A stretch of 64,000 nt of DNA from CAIWHR01 sp963726775. GTDB lineage: Bacteria > Pseudomonadota > Gammaproteobacteria > Burkholderiales > Casimicrobiaceae. Every line of letters starts with the position of its first letter. The stretch's first letter is position 1. Both the position numbers and the translations under genes were made by a program. The notes under the pieces were generated by a model. That model made no database searches, had not been told where the DNA came from, and saw only the letters and a list, made by a program, of their open reading frames with translations. Where the stretch lies: contig CAVSDL010000006.1 in assembly GCA_963726775.1 (NCBI GenBank), forward strand, positions 1 to 64,000, read 5' to 3'. Below are positions 38,201 to 47,160 of the stretch, one piece after another.

Positions 38201-38635
38201 GTCCGGGCCGCCATCCCCGTCAAACCAGATGGCATTGACTCCGTCGGTCGGCAAATCCCGGTAGGGCGTCCTGTTTCCGCCGATGCTTACGGAGCCGAAC
38301 GGGACAAACAGGAATCCATTCGGAATCACGTAATCGGGCGTGACGAGACCAAGATTAGCGAATCCCTGGGTAGCGACGAGAAATGTATGGTTCCTCGCAC
38401 CAGCGGGTAGGTCGCTCGGAAACGTGAACGTATGCGTCGACGAACCGCTGGCGACGATCGTTTGTCCGGCGAGGTGGGTCGAACCGGCGTTGTTCATCAC
38501 GATGAACTGAACCGACCCGTCACCGTTGGAGTAGACCTCATCGACCCCGAAGAAGGGGGTCTGTCCATGCGCGGCACCGCTCAGAAACAGCGCAAGAATG
38601 AGCGCGGTCACGAAGCTGATGATGGGCCACGGCAT
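35231..38635 (-). CDS. Large secreted Kelch/NHL repeat protein with a duplicated unnamed module
   Basis: A protein of 1134 residues from the start at 38635, chosen because it opens a signal peptide (MPWPIISFVTALILALFLSG); a longer frame upstream looks non-coding. After about 150 residues, seven Kelch-type repeats (TGNLNVARINHTATLLANGK, then pattern HTATLL..G.VLVAGG) make one complete seven-bladed propeller. A module of about 115 residues follows (GAWFDPAQNGHGLFVEVLP to GYGTGSLNLSRLTQP). Next come five or six NHL repeats of the GYSGDGG type, then a second, highly similar copy of the module. It is probably exported and interacts with a ligand or surface. No catalytic motif is recognised. Confidence 0.85.
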   Translation of the reverse strand: MPWPIISFVTALILALFLSGAAHGQTPFFGVDEVYSNGDGSVQFIVMNNAGSTHLAGQTIVASGSSTHTFTFPSDLPAGARNHTFLVATQGFANLGLVTPDYVIPNGFLFVPFGSVSIGGNRTPYRDLPTDGVNAIWFDGDGGPDVVANAVATNFAGQTYQFTSEPSAVPHWVPTGNLNVARINHTATLLANGKVLVAGGSDSGGNALESAELYDPNTGTWSVTGHSNAGHAGHTATLLPDGRVLVVGGVNLQDPLDFAELYDPGTGTWSRTGSPLAGRFDHTATLLHDGKVLVAGGASAGFVTTAALYDPATGAWSSAGSLTIPRSLHQATLLQDGRILVTGGTNDADYAFPLSAAELYDPVAGTWSAASSLNTSRDLHSATLLPSGRVLVAGGNGPPNQNPPGCATRPVATCTISDVPTNAAEIFDPSTGRWSNTGSLNVGHVGHTATLLPSGEVIVAGGGGSLGAIQSAELYDASSALWRITAALNIARAFHTATLLQNGTALVAGGISAAGALNSAEIYGVAFPPGAIDPGFTGAWFDPAQNGHGLFVEVLPNNRLLAWWFTFNPAGTEQAWFGGVGTYSGNTATISQVNETTGGRWIPNFDAKQIANNPWGTLTFTFTDRDHGKVNFGSVLGYGTGSLNLSRLTQPVMPSAVASSIGPPGAVAVDTSGNTYFSSPSIVFKRDKDGFFTRLAGNGSGGYSGDGGQATQALLNFPAIYPELAADPIDWSELAGGLATDSTGNVYVADGYNHRVRKIDSNGIITTVAGDGSRATSGDGGLATRAQLGFPQSIAVDSANNLYISHWNALRKVTPGGLITTLTGPNCGSGYLGPGLCAPEGIALDAQNNVYAADGYCRVRKVGSDHSVTTVAGDDRHPDGHGLAFTCGYSGDGGVATSAALETPYGVATDARGDLFIADTYNHCVRKVDASGIISTVVGTCRAAGYSGDGGPAASARLNLPHGVAVDPVGNLYIADTGNNRVRSVSPIGTITTVAGNGSAYVASPPGTIGVGTTGAWFDPSQNGHGLFVEVLPGNRFLAWWFTFNPAGTQQAWFGGVGTYSGNTAMITDVNQTTGGRWIPNFNPSQIVNNHWGTLTFTFTDCNHGRVDFNSMLGYGSGSMNLMRLTQPTGMSCM

Positions 38636-38802
38636 GAGAGTTGACCTGGCGTTCGACACGTTCACCCCGGCCTCGTCAGGACCGACGGCGCGAATGCCGC
38701 GGCCGCCGCTTGTAGCCGAGGAGGTCGGCGTGGCCCGGATTATGCGCACGTTATCGCCCGATTCAAAACCCGGGATCCGGCGCCGCCAGTAGGCCGCTAC
38801 GG

Positions 38803-39726
38803 TCATTCGTGCCCGTCGTCATCTCCTCGATCATCGTCGTCGTTCTCGTCGTCATCGCGGCTCAGAAGGAAGCCGTGCCCCAGCCCGGCGACGCCGACGA
38901 GATCGTAGGTGCCAACGATGTCGCCGCGCGAGTTGCTTCCGAGAGCCCGGGTCGAAGCGGCGCCGGGGAAGTCGATGGTCGTGAAGTTGGCGACATCGTT
39001 CCTGGGCAGGATGAAGCCGTGGTTGACGCCGCTGAGGCGGTACACGCCGACCACCTGGCCTTTGGCGTTGACGTTTCTGGCGTTGGTAATCGTGGCCCCG
39101 GGAAACTGGAAGACCGTGTAGGTGCCCTTCCTGTCCATCTTCCAGGCCGTTTGCTGGCCCGCTCCGTCGATCAGCCGTCCGACCACGTCACCGCGTGAAT
39201 TGACCGAAGTCGCGAAGGCCTGGATGGAACCCGGCGGGGTGAGCTGCGTGTATTGGCCGTGGCGCAAGATCCATGCGAAACCGAGCTGGCCAAATAACTG
39301 ACCGGTCTTGAACTCTCCGACTAGGGTTCCGTTCGCACTGATCCCGAGGGTAAAGGTCCCCGTCGTTGCCCCTGGATAGTCCTGGACGTAGTAGCCGCCG
39401 TTGGAAAGAACAAATCCGTGCCATTGATTATTCGGATCCAGGAAGAAGCCGGCCACGTCACCGTGCGAATTGATGGAAATTGCTTCGGTGCGAGTCGCGC
39501 CCGGGACGTCGATCGTGGCGTAGGCGCCATCGTTGAGCCGAAATCCATGCCTTGCGCCGGTGCCGTCAGCGTAGGTTCCGACAATCTCGCCCGACGAGTT
39601 GATCCCGCTCGCATCCGTCGCGATGGCCCCGGGGAAATCGATGGTCGTATACGTATCGGCGAACGCCGCCGATGCGACGCTGATGAATCCGACCAACGCG
39701 AGGATCTGGATCGTTTTGAGATTCAT
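38803..39726 (-). CDS. Secreted HAF-repeat protein with acidic tail
   Basis: A 307-residue protein with a strong TAAGGAGG ribosome-binding site and a signal peptide (MNLKTIQILALVGFISVASA). Five or six repeats of the kind 'ATxASGINSSGEIVGTYxxxxxxxHGFxLxxG' match the probable extracellular HAF repeat (beta-propeller-like). The C-terminus is a run rich in Asp (DDDENDDDDRGDDDG), unusual for this family and possibly calcium-binding. The gene is in the same orientation as the Kelch/NHL gene and 167 bases upstream of it. The role is unknown. Confidence 0.8.
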   Translation of the reverse strand: MNLKTIQILALVGFISVASAAFADTYTTIDFPGAIATDASGINSSGEIVGTYADGTGARHGFRLNDGAYATIDVPGATRTEAISINSHGDVAGFFLDPNNQWHGFVLSNGGYYVQDYPGATTGTFTLGISANGTLVGEFKTGQLFGQLGFAWILRHGQYTQLTPPGSIQAFATSVNSRGDVVGRLIDGAGQQTAWKMDRKGTYTVFQFPGATITNARNVNAKGQVVGVYRLSGVNHGFILPRNDVANFTTIDFPGAASTRALGSNSRGDIVGTYDLVGVAGLGHGFLLSRDDDENDDDDRGDDDGHE

Positions 39727-40107
39727 GACGCCTCCTTAAACTGGTGATCCGATTGGTGACCCGGCACAACATGGCCGGAAGCGTGCGGGAGTGTCCGCTT
39801 GCAAGTCGGGAGACCCCGTTAGCGTTCGTTGTACAGGTCGTCGTCGCGGCGGGCAATTCGTCGGAAAGGTTACGCACATGTCGCCCTCCTCCTCTCAATG
39901 GAAAGACAATGCTCCGCCGATCGCAATTTATGCGATGTCAACTCAGGACTGGTCCTCCTTCTTTCTGCATAGCCCTTAAGTGAGAGTGCGTCTGGCGACT
40001 ATTGACAAGCCGCCGGACGCGCGAGCCCAATCCGCATCGTGATCGCAGTTGCCGACGCTCACGCAAGAACGATGATTCGCGTGACGCGACCGTCGCGCGG
40101 GAGGAGC
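39727..40107. other. Divergent intergenic region between HAF gene and TonB receptor
   Basis: These 381 bases separate two divergently transcribed genes. They contain no convincing reading frame. TTGACA at 40002-40007 could be a -35 element for the receptor, but no matching -10 is obvious. The receptor's ribosome-binding site GGGAGGAG lies at the right end. Confidence 0.5.
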
Positions 40108-42051
40108 ATGTCGCAAGCCAGGCTGGCCCGGAATGCCTGCGCGCTTTTCTGCGCGGCCTGGTGTCTCGGATCGGCGCGCGGCGAAGAGCTGTCCGAACGG
40201 GAGTTCCTGACCGACTTTCCGAGTGTCATTTCCGCGTCGGGCCTGCGCCAGAGCGTGTTCGAGACGCCGCAAGCGGTCACCGTCATCGACCAGGAGATGA
40301 TCAAGGCGACGGGCGCGCGGGAATTCGCCGAGCTGTTCCGCCTCGTTCCCGGATTCACCGTCAGCTACGTTGCGCACGTCAAGGGCTTTCAACCCATCGT
40401 GAACTATCACGGGATGGGTCGCGAATTCTTTTCGCGGATGCAGGTCCTGATCGATGGCCGCTCGATGAATAACGCAACGCTGGGTGGTGTGGATTGGAGC
40501 GAATTCCCGCTGGCGCTGCAGGACATCGACCGCATCGAAGTCATCCGCGGTCCGAGCAACGCTACGCACGGCATTGGCGCCTTTCTCGCCACGATCAACT
40601 TCATTACCAAACACGCATCGCAGGAGCGCGGTGTGGGCGTCAGCGTCAGCGCCGGGAGCGACGGGATCCGCGACGGGGTCGCGTATTTCGGTGCGGGCGC
40701 GGAAGGGCTCGACTATCGGGTGACCGTCGGGCACCGGGCAGACGATGGCTTCGCCGGCCTTTACGACCAGCGCCGGCGCAATTTTGCGAGCCTGAGGGCG
40801 GATTGGCAGATCGGCCCCACGGACAGCCTCATGTTCCAGGCGGGGGCTACTGATGGCGAAAACGGCATCGAATCAAAAGGGCCGACTGATCCGGAGCGCA
40901 CCGCCCAGGTACGCACCGCATTTGCGCAAGCGAAATGGGAGCGAAGTTTCGATGCCGACAACGGGTTTTTTGTCCAGCTCTACTATTACCAGTACCGATT
41001 GATCGATCAGTTTCTCACCGATCCGCTGTCCGGTATCGGCAATCAGCGCTTCGCGCTCGACGGTGGCAGCACCGTTCGCCGCTCGGACCTGGAAGTGCAG
41101 CAGACATTCAGCACCGGCCCGAGCCTGCGTTGGGTATGGGGCGCCAGCGTGCGCGAGGATCTGACCCAGGTGCCACTGCTCTTCGCCGAGTCGGCGCGCC
41201 TTCACGTACAGCGCCTGTTCGGTCATGTCGAATGGCGTGCGGACGACAAAGTGCTGATCAACGCCGGTGCGATGGTCGAGCACAACAATCTCACCGGCAC
41301 GGACGTGGCGCCGCAGCTGGCGTTGAACTATACCTTTGCGCCATTCCAGGTCGTGCGATTCAACGTGTCAAAGGCGCTGCGCACGCCGACCGTTATCGAG
41401 AACCAGGGCCGATTTGCCGTTGGGCCTCCCGGAACTCCGCGATTCGGACCGGCCGGCGAGCTGAACCCCGAAACGATCGTTTCTTGCGAGGTTAGCTACA
41501 TCGGCGAGTGGCCGGCGCAGCACGTTACGCTCGACGCAAAGGCTTTCTACAACACCATAACGGATCTCATTGGCCTCGTCGGCGTACAGGCCACGTCTCC
41601 GGCGGCGTCGTATCCGCGCAATGCGGTGAACGGCGACGACGCGCGGCAGCAAGGCATCGAAGGGCAGCTCGCGTGGCGGCCGACTCCGGAAACGCTGCTG
41701 ATGGGAATGGCAACGTACGTCGAGACGCGGAGCGCGGACCGTATCGACCACTATTCGACCTCGTCGCCGCGCACCATTTTCCACGCGCTTGCGTCGCATC
41801 GCTTTGCTGGCAGTTGGGATGCGAGTGTCGCCTTCCAGCAGCAAAGCGGCTTTCGCGCCAGCGGTTTGAGCGATCCGCAGCGCGCGTTTTCTCGCATCGA
41901 TCTGCGCCTTGGCAAGCGCCTGCCGATCGGTATGGGTCGCGGCGAGGTTGCCGTCGTCGTCGAAAACGTGTTCAACAACCACTACACCGAGTATCGCCTC
42001 AACAACGTTGCCGAGCGGCGAGCCTGGGCCACCCTCAGTTTTGCGTTCTAG
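40108..42051 (+). CDS. TonB-dependent outer-membrane receptor
   Basis: A 647-residue protein. The start at 40108 has GGGAGGAG upstream; a signal peptide follows (about 1-25, ending in SARGEE). The plug domain shows ETPQAVTVIDQEMIKATGA, LFRLVPGFTVSYV, QVLIDGRSMNNATLGGVDW and DIDRIEVIRGPSNATHGIGAFLATINFIT. The barrel ends with NVFNNHYTEYRLNNVAERRAWATLSFAF, with the terminal Phe used for outer-membrane assembly. It takes up a bulky ligand across the outer membrane using TonB-ExbBD energy. It begins a tight operon with a periplasmic binding protein and a two-component system, which points to ligand-responsive uptake. Confidence 0.93.
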   Translation: MSQARLARNACALFCAAWCLGSARGEELSEREFLTDFPSVISASGLRQSVFETPQAVTVIDQEMIKATGAREFAELFRLVPGFTVSYVAHVKGFQPIVNYHGMGREFFSRMQVLIDGRSMNNATLGGVDWSEFPLALQDIDRIEVIRGPSNATHGIGAFLATINFITKHASQERGVGVSVSAGSDGIRDGVAYFGAGAEGLDYRVTVGHRADDGFAGLYDQRRRNFASLRADWQIGPTDSLMFQAGATDGENGIESKGPTDPERTAQVRTAFAQAKWERSFDADNGFFVQLYYYQYRLIDQFLTDPLSGIGNQRFALDGGSTVRRSDLEVQQTFSTGPSLRWVWGASVREDLTQVPLLFAESARLHVQRLFGHVEWRADDKVLINAGAMVEHNNLTGTDVAPQLALNYTFAPFQVVRFNVSKALRTPTVIENQGRFAVGPPGTPRFGPAGELNPETIVSCEVSYIGEWPAQHVTLDAKAFYNTITDLIGLVGVQATSPAASYPRNAVNGDDARQQGIEGQLAWRPTPETLLMGMATYVETRSADRIDHYSTSSPRTIFHALASHRFAGSWDASVAFQQQSGFRASGLSDPQRAFSRIDLRLGKRLPIGMGRGEVAVVVENVFNNHYTEYRLNNVAERRAWATLSFAF

Positions 42052-42096
42052 CGTGTACGAATTCCCGATATCCATCGCACCTTCCGGCCGCCCGTC

Positions 42097-43128
42097 GTGA
42101 TCGCGCGAATGCTCCGGCACTTCCTGTCCGCGTCTGCCGCCCGCTGGGTCGCGCTGATGTTGGCCGGCATCGTGACGAGCAGTGTTGCTCAGGTGCTCGT
42201 CGTGCTGAGTAACGAATCGTCCGGCTATCAGGAGGTGGCGCAGGAGTTGCGCGACCGCCTGTATCCGGCGCGCGATGGGCGCCGGCGCATCGATGTCGTT
42301 TCGGCGCAGCGCATGGCGGGCATTGACGAACCGGCATTGACCGCCTATGAACTGGTGGTGACGGTTGGTCTTGCGGCCGCACAAGCCACGATCGCACGGG
42401 AAGGCGCGATTCCGATGCCGCCGCTCACGCTGTGCCTCCTCGTCCCGCGACAGAGCTTCGAGCGCCTCGCGCCGGCGCGGTCTGGCGGACGCGATCGGCG
42501 CCTTTCGGCCGTGTTCATCGACCAGCCGCTCTCGCGCCAGCTCGATCTGCTACGGATTGCCCTTCCGGACAGGAATCGCCTGGGCGTCATTTTCGGCCCG
42601 AGCTCACAAGCGCTGAAGGAGGAGCTCAAGGATAAGGCTCGCGAACGTGCACTGGTCCTGAATCTTGCGGAAGTCACCGAGCCTTCCGGCATCTACCGGG
42701 CGCTGCAAAGCGTGATGCCGGATAGCGATGTGCTGCTCGCGCTTCCCGATCCGGTTGTCGTCAGTTCGAGCACGGTTTACGGTTTTCTGTTGACAACCTA
42801 TCGGGCACAGATCCCGGTGATCGGTTTCTCCGAGGGACTGGTCAGGGCCGGCGCATTGCTGTCGCTGTCGTCGAGCCCTCGGCAGCAAGGAAGGCAGGGT
42901 GCGGAGATCGTCAGCCGCATTCTCGCGGGCGACGCCAGATTGCCGGCACCGCAATTTCCCAGGTATTTCACGGTGCGGGTGAACGCCAGCGTGGCGCGAT
43001 CGCTTGGTCTGCAGATGCAGGACGAAGAAGCCCTGGCCGCCGCCCTTGCGGCTCGCGCCGAAGCGTCCGGCGAAGGGTTGCGCACACGTCTGGTCGGAGA
43101 CTCTCCGGCACCGCAGGGGCCACCATGA
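42097..43128 (+). CDS. Periplasmic ABC-type substrate-binding protein (ABC_sub_bind family)
   Basis: A 343-residue protein starting with GTG at 42097 (ATG at 42109 is possible). Residues about 5-32 form a signal peptide (FLSASAARWVALMLAGIVTS). The rest follows the two-lobed pattern of the family: VLVVLSNESSGYQEVAQEL, RNRLGVIFGPSSQALKEEL, DVLLALPDPVVVSSSTVYGFLLTTYRAQIPVIGFSEG and AGALLSLSSSPRQQGRQGAEI. No transporter permease or ATPase lies nearby, so it is more likely a sensing partner than part of an importer. It overlaps the kinase gene (ATGA). Confidence 0.85.
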   Translation: MIARMLRHFLSASAARWVALMLAGIVTSSVAQVLVVLSNESSGYQEVAQELRDRLYPARDGRRRIDVVSAQRMAGIDEPALTAYELVVTVGLAAAQATIAREGAIPMPPLTLCLLVPRQSFERLAPARSGGRDRRLSAVFIDQPLSRQLDLLRIALPDRNRLGVIFGPSSQALKEELKDKARERALVLNLAEVTEPSGIYRALQSVMPDSDVLLALPDPVVVSSSTVYGFLLTTYRAQIPVIGFSEGLVRAGALLSLSSSPRQQGRQGAEIVSRILAGDARLPAPQFPRYFTVRVNASVARSLGLQMQDEEALAAALAARAEASGEGLRTRLVGDSPAPQGPP

Positions 43129-45041
43129 AAGGCTGGGGGATCCGCACGCGCGTGCTGTTCCTGGCGCTGATGCCAAGCGTGATGATCCTGCTCACGCTAG
43201 TGATCTACTTCACGTACGAAAGGATCACGGAGGTCGATGTCGCGCTGGCGCAGCGCGGCGTGCTGGTCGCGCGGCAATTGGCGCCCGGCGCCGAGTTTGC
43301 ACTTTTCGCCGGAGACCGTTCCGCGCTTCAGCGCCTGACCGACGCCGCGGTGCACGAAGCCGATGTGCGAAGCGTGACGATCGCCGACGCCCTCGGTCAG
43401 GAACTTGCCCGCAGCGGACCGATCGACGCGGCAGGCCCGGGCGAGTCGGTGCGCTTCACGCAGCCCATCACTCGGACCCAGCTTGCCACGCTCGACCTGC
43501 TCGAACAGATGCACGCCAGCGACGCGTCAGACACGATCGGAGAGATCACGGTCGAAATGTCCCGAACGGCGGCGCGCGCTCAGCAGAAGAGACTTCTGCT
43601 GATCGGACTTGCGTTGGGGTCGGCATGTCTCGTCGTGGCGATCGCGCTGGCACTCGCCATCGGCAACAGCGTCATCCGCCCGATTAGGCGCCTTGCCAGC
43701 GCAATGGTTGACCTGGGACAGGGACGGCGCGTCGAACCTCTTTCGACTGCCGGCGGCGGCGAGTTCCAGACGCTCGACGACGGCTTCAATCGCATGGCCG
43801 CCCAATTGCAGGCGGACGCGCGGGATCTCGAAGCGCAGATCATTGCCGCCACCCAGGCGCTAATCGCGCAGAAGGACACGGCGGAACAGGCAACCAAGGC
43901 AAAGTCGCGCTTCATCGCCGCCGCGAGTCACGATCTGCGTCAGCCATTGCACGCCATCGGCCTTTTCACGTCGACGCTGCAGAGACGTGCGCAAGGATCG
44001 GAACTGCAATCTGTCGTGCGCGATCTCGCGCAAGCCGTCTCGGTGATGGACCGCCTGTTCGATTCGCTCCTCGACATTTCCAAGCTCGACTCCGGAACGT
44101 TGAGCGCAGACCCGCGGCCCGTCCAGCTCGAGCGCCTGTTCGGCCAACTGGCGGCCGAATACTCCGACGCCGCGGAGCAAAAGCACCTGCGCCTTTATGT
44201 CCATCCGACGGCCTTCGTGGTGATGACGGACGAACTGCTGCTGCATCGCCTTCTCGCCAATCTCGTTGCAAACGCGATCCGCTACACGAACCGTGGCACC
44301 GTCATGATCTGCTGCCGGCGCGGCGACGGGGACGAAGTCCGGATCGAGGTCCGCGACAGCGGTGTCGGGATCGCGAAAGACAAGCAACGCGACATCTTCC
44401 AGGAGTATTACCAGATCGGCAACGCAGCGCGCGATCGCAGCATGGGACTCGGGCTGGGGCTGGCGATCGTCTCACGGTTGGCGAAGCTGCTCGGCACGGA
44501 AGTCGAGGTGCGCTCCGCGCCGAACTGCGGCTCGGTGTTCTCGGTGTCGCTGCCTCGTGCCGTATCGGATGCCGCTCGCGGTCCTGGCGATGCTGCCATT
44601 GCAGCCACCCGCAGCGAGGTGGCGGTCCTTCCCGTTCTCGTGGTGGACGATGATCCGCTGGTGCTGTCGGGCAACCGCGCGCTGCTCGAGGAGTTGGGTT
44701 GCGAAGTAACGACGGTCGGCGACGGCAGAAGCGCGCTGGTGGCGCTTTCGGCTCGCGCCGGTAAGCCCGTGCTTGTGCTCTGCGATCTGTGGCTGTCCGA
44801 CAACGAAAATGGAATTGAGCTGCTGGGGCAGATGTCGGCGCTGACGGGCACGCCCATTTCCGGTATCTTGATCAGCGGCGACACACAGGCGGAATCCATC
44901 GCGGCGGCGAAGGTTGCCGGCTATCCGCTGCTGCACAAGCCAGTCTCACCGGCCAAGCTGCGTGCGGTGGTGATGCACTTCGCGTGGAGCATGCGCAAGT
45001 TTGCCGCCCAAGAACCAAGCGATGAAGATACTGCTGGCTGA
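43125..45041 (+). CDS. Hybrid sensor histidine kinase
   Basis: A 638-residue membrane kinase. It has a first membrane helix (about 9-30), a periplasmic sensor region (about 31-155), a second helix (about 160-182), then HAMP with a short coiled coil. In the HisKA domain the phospho-acceptor is His269 (AAASHDLRQPLHAIGLF). HATPase motifs follow (NLVANAIRYTNRG, DSGVGIAKDKQRDIFQEYYQ, GLGLGLAIVSRLAKLLG). A C-terminal receiver domain carries Asp554 (LVLCDLWL) and the later HKPVSP Lys. The periplasmic loop is short enough to need a binding-protein partner. It overlaps the preceding binding protein and the response regulator. Confidence 0.95.
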   Translation: MKGWGIRTRVLFLALMPSVMILLTLVIYFTYERITEVDVALAQRGVLVARQLAPGAEFALFAGDRSALQRLTDAAVHEADVRSVTIADALGQELARSGPIDAAGPGESVRFTQPITRTQLATLDLLEQMHASDASDTIGEITVEMSRTAARAQQKRLLLIGLALGSACLVVAIALALAIGNSVIRPIRRLASAMVDLGQGRRVEPLSTAGGGEFQTLDDGFNRMAAQLQADARDLEAQIIAATQALIAQKDTAEQATKAKSRFIAAASHDLRQPLHAIGLFTSTLQRRAQGSELQSVVRDLAQAVSVMDRLFDSLLDISKLDSGTLSADPRPVQLERLFGQLAAEYSDAAEQKHLRLYVHPTAFVVMTDELLLHRLLANLVANAIRYTNRGTVMICCRRGDGDEVRIEVRDSGVGIAKDKQRDIFQEYYQIGNAARDRSMGLGLGLAIVSRLAKLLGTEVEVRSAPNCGSVFSVSLPRAVSDAARGPGDAAIAATRSEVAVLPVLVVDDDPLVLSGNRALLEELGCEVTTVGDGRSALVALSARAGKPVLVLCDLWLSDNENGIELLGQMSALTGTPISGILISGDTQAESIAAAKVAGYPLLHKPVSPAKLRAVVMHFAWSMRKFAAQEPSDEDTAG

Positions 45042-45726
45042 CGATCATGCGCTCATCCGCTCGGGGCTGAAGAGCGAGCTGCGCGAGCTCGATTCGACGG
45101 TAGATTTCGTCGAGGCGTGGGACGCGGCTTCGCTCCGCGAGATGCTCGAGAGGCATCCCGATGCCGACCTGGCACTGGTCGATCTCACGATGCCAGGCAT
45201 GACCGGCGCGCGAACGATCGAAGCCCTGCGACAAGACTACTCCGCGGTGCCCCTGATCGTGCTCTCGGCGGTGGATACCGCGGCCGACGTGCAGGCGGTC
45301 CTGCGTGCCGGGGCCGCCGGATTCATTCCGAAAGCTGCGATGTCGAAAGTCATGTTACAGGCCATACGGCTCGTGCTCGCCGGCGGACAATACCTGCCCC
45401 CGCAATTGATGCAGATGCTCGATGACGACGAAAGGAAATCGACTGCCACCGAGTCTCCATCGGCGCGCACGATGGAGCCCGGGCGTGTAGCCAGAACGGG
45501 ACGTCTCGAATTACTGAGTCCACGGCAACGCGAAGTGTTTGCGTTGCTGGCGCAAGGATTGTCGAACAAATCGATCGCGCGCCAGCTCGACGTGACCGAG
45601 GGAACCGTCAAGAGCCACGTCGCCACAATCTTTGACGTGCTCAACGTTCACAATCGCGTTTCCGCCGTGGCCGAGGCGCGGAGACTCTCGGAGGATCCGG
45701 AAGCTCGTCGCTTGCTTGGCGGCTGA
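45022..45726 (+). CDS. LuxR/NarL-type response regulator
   Basis: A 234-residue protein that begins inside the kinase gene's 3' end (20-base overlap). The receiver domain has Asp-Asp at 7-8 (LLADDHALIRSG), the phospho-acceptor Asp54 (LVDLTMPGMTG) and Lys104 (GFIPKAAM). A linker leads to the LuxR helix-turn-helix at about 166-217 (LSPRQREVFALLAQGLSNKSIARQL ... GTVKSHVATIFDVLNVHNR). It likely receives phosphate from the hybrid kinase and activates transcription. The TonB receptor operon is a probable target, but no operator was identified. Confidence 0.95.
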   Translation: MKILLADDHALIRSGLKSELRELDSTVDFVEAWDAASLREMLERHPDADLALVDLTMPGMTGARTIEALRQDYSAVPLIVLSAVDTAADVQAVLRAGAAGFIPKAAMSKVMLQAIRLVLAGGQYLPPQLMQMLDDDERKSTATESPSARTMEPGRVARTGRLELLSPRQREVFALLAQGLSNKSIARQLDVTEGTVKSHVATIFDVLNVHNRVSAVAEARRLSEDPEARRLLGG

Positions 45727-45817
45727 CCAACCCTTCGCCAAATTCGGGTGGCCTTCGGTCGCAGTGCCATTTCGCGCGGATTGCGAAAGGCGCCGCTTTC
45801 GCGATACGGCGCGTTGG

Positions 45818-47072
45818 CTATTTCCGGCGCACGAACAGCGTCATTAGCGCACCGAGGGCTGCCGCTCCGGCAAGTAGAAGGATGCCGTCGTTCCACCCGC
45901 CGGCGACGTCACCGGCCGCGCGGCCGCGGTCGAGCACCCAGCCCACGAGCGGCTGCAGGATGCCGGTGCCGAGGAAAATCCCGACGTTGACGACGCTGGT
46001 GGCGATCCCCGAGTGTTCGGGGCGATTAACCTCCTTTGCCACCGTCCACGTCAGCGTGAACCCGGGAACCAGGATTCCCATCAGCGCGAACCACGCGAGG
46101 GTTGCGGCGGGGGGCCACTGGACGTGCATGATCCACGGCAGCCACGACAGCGCGTACAGCACGGCGTAGACGCGCATGACGCCGACGCGGCTGCCCAGCC
46201 GGTCGGAGACTACGCCGACCGCCACCGAGCCGATCGCGACGCCGAGCAGCAGCAGGCTCGCGTGCTGAGCGGCGGTGACCCGTGTCATGCCGTAGGTCTC
46301 GACCAGATACGGCACCGCCCAGAGGCCCGCGAAGGCGAGATAGCTGCCCGCGATGCCGAAGTTGACGAAGAACCCCGGCCACGTCGCCGCATTTCCGAGC
46401 ACCCGCGCGAGCGCCAGGGTCCAATGCGCAGGCGCGGGTACGCCGACTGCCTCCGCCGGGTGCACCGGCGGGTAGCCCATCTGCTCGGGCCGGTCGCGGA
46501 CCATCGAACCACGTAGCGATGCCGAGCAGAATCGACAACGCTGCAAGTGCGATGAACACGATTCGCCACGACGCCTGCGTGACGATCCATGCGAGCGGCG
46601 CGCCGGCGATCACCGCGCCCAGGTTGCCCGCGAACATCGTGACGCCGTTGAGCGTCGCGAAACGGTTCGCGGGAAACCAGACGGCGCTGATCTTGAGAAT
46701 CGCGATGAAGGCGACCGAGACGCCGACGCCGACCAGCGTACGTCCCGCGGCGGCGAACTCCCACGTCGGCGCGAGCGCGAACGCGAGCGAGCCGAGCCCG
46801 GCGACGATCGAGCCTGCCGTCAGGATCCGGCGCGGCCCCAGCGTGTCGGCGAGGACGCCGATGGGGATCTGCAGCACCGTGTAGACGTAGAAGTACGTCG
46901 CCGCCAGCGTCCCCAGCACTGCACTGTTGATCGCGAACGCGCGGGTGAGTTCGCCGGCGATCGCCGCCGGCGCCGTGCGGTGGAAAAACGACAGCACGAA
47001 GCTTGCCAGCACGATGCCGAAGACGATGCGGCGGGCGCGGCGGAACCTCATGTCGGCGGCGATCGAGCCCAT
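45818..47072 (-). pseudogene. MFS transporter, one frameshift
   Basis: The N-terminal part (start 47072) has ARRIVFGIVLASFVLSFFHR, the GVLADTLGPRR loop and several spans, up to LGIATWF. The rest continues in another frame from about 46505, with VRDRPEQMGYPPVH, ALARVLGNAATWPGFFVNFG, GVVSDRLGSR and six further helices to the stop at 45818. The expected junction WF..VRDRPEQMGY is restored by removing one base near 46499-46505. The whole fold is otherwise intact. As with dusA, this is either recent inactivation or an assembly error. The family exports or imports small molecules with a proton; the substrate is unknown. Confidence 0.82.
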
Positions 47073-47160
47073 GCCGCATTGTAGCGACAGGCTGGTGAAG
47101 GCCGCCGTTTGGTACCATGGATGCGCACGCGGCCCCTCGATCCGCAGTCCGCCGTTCCCG

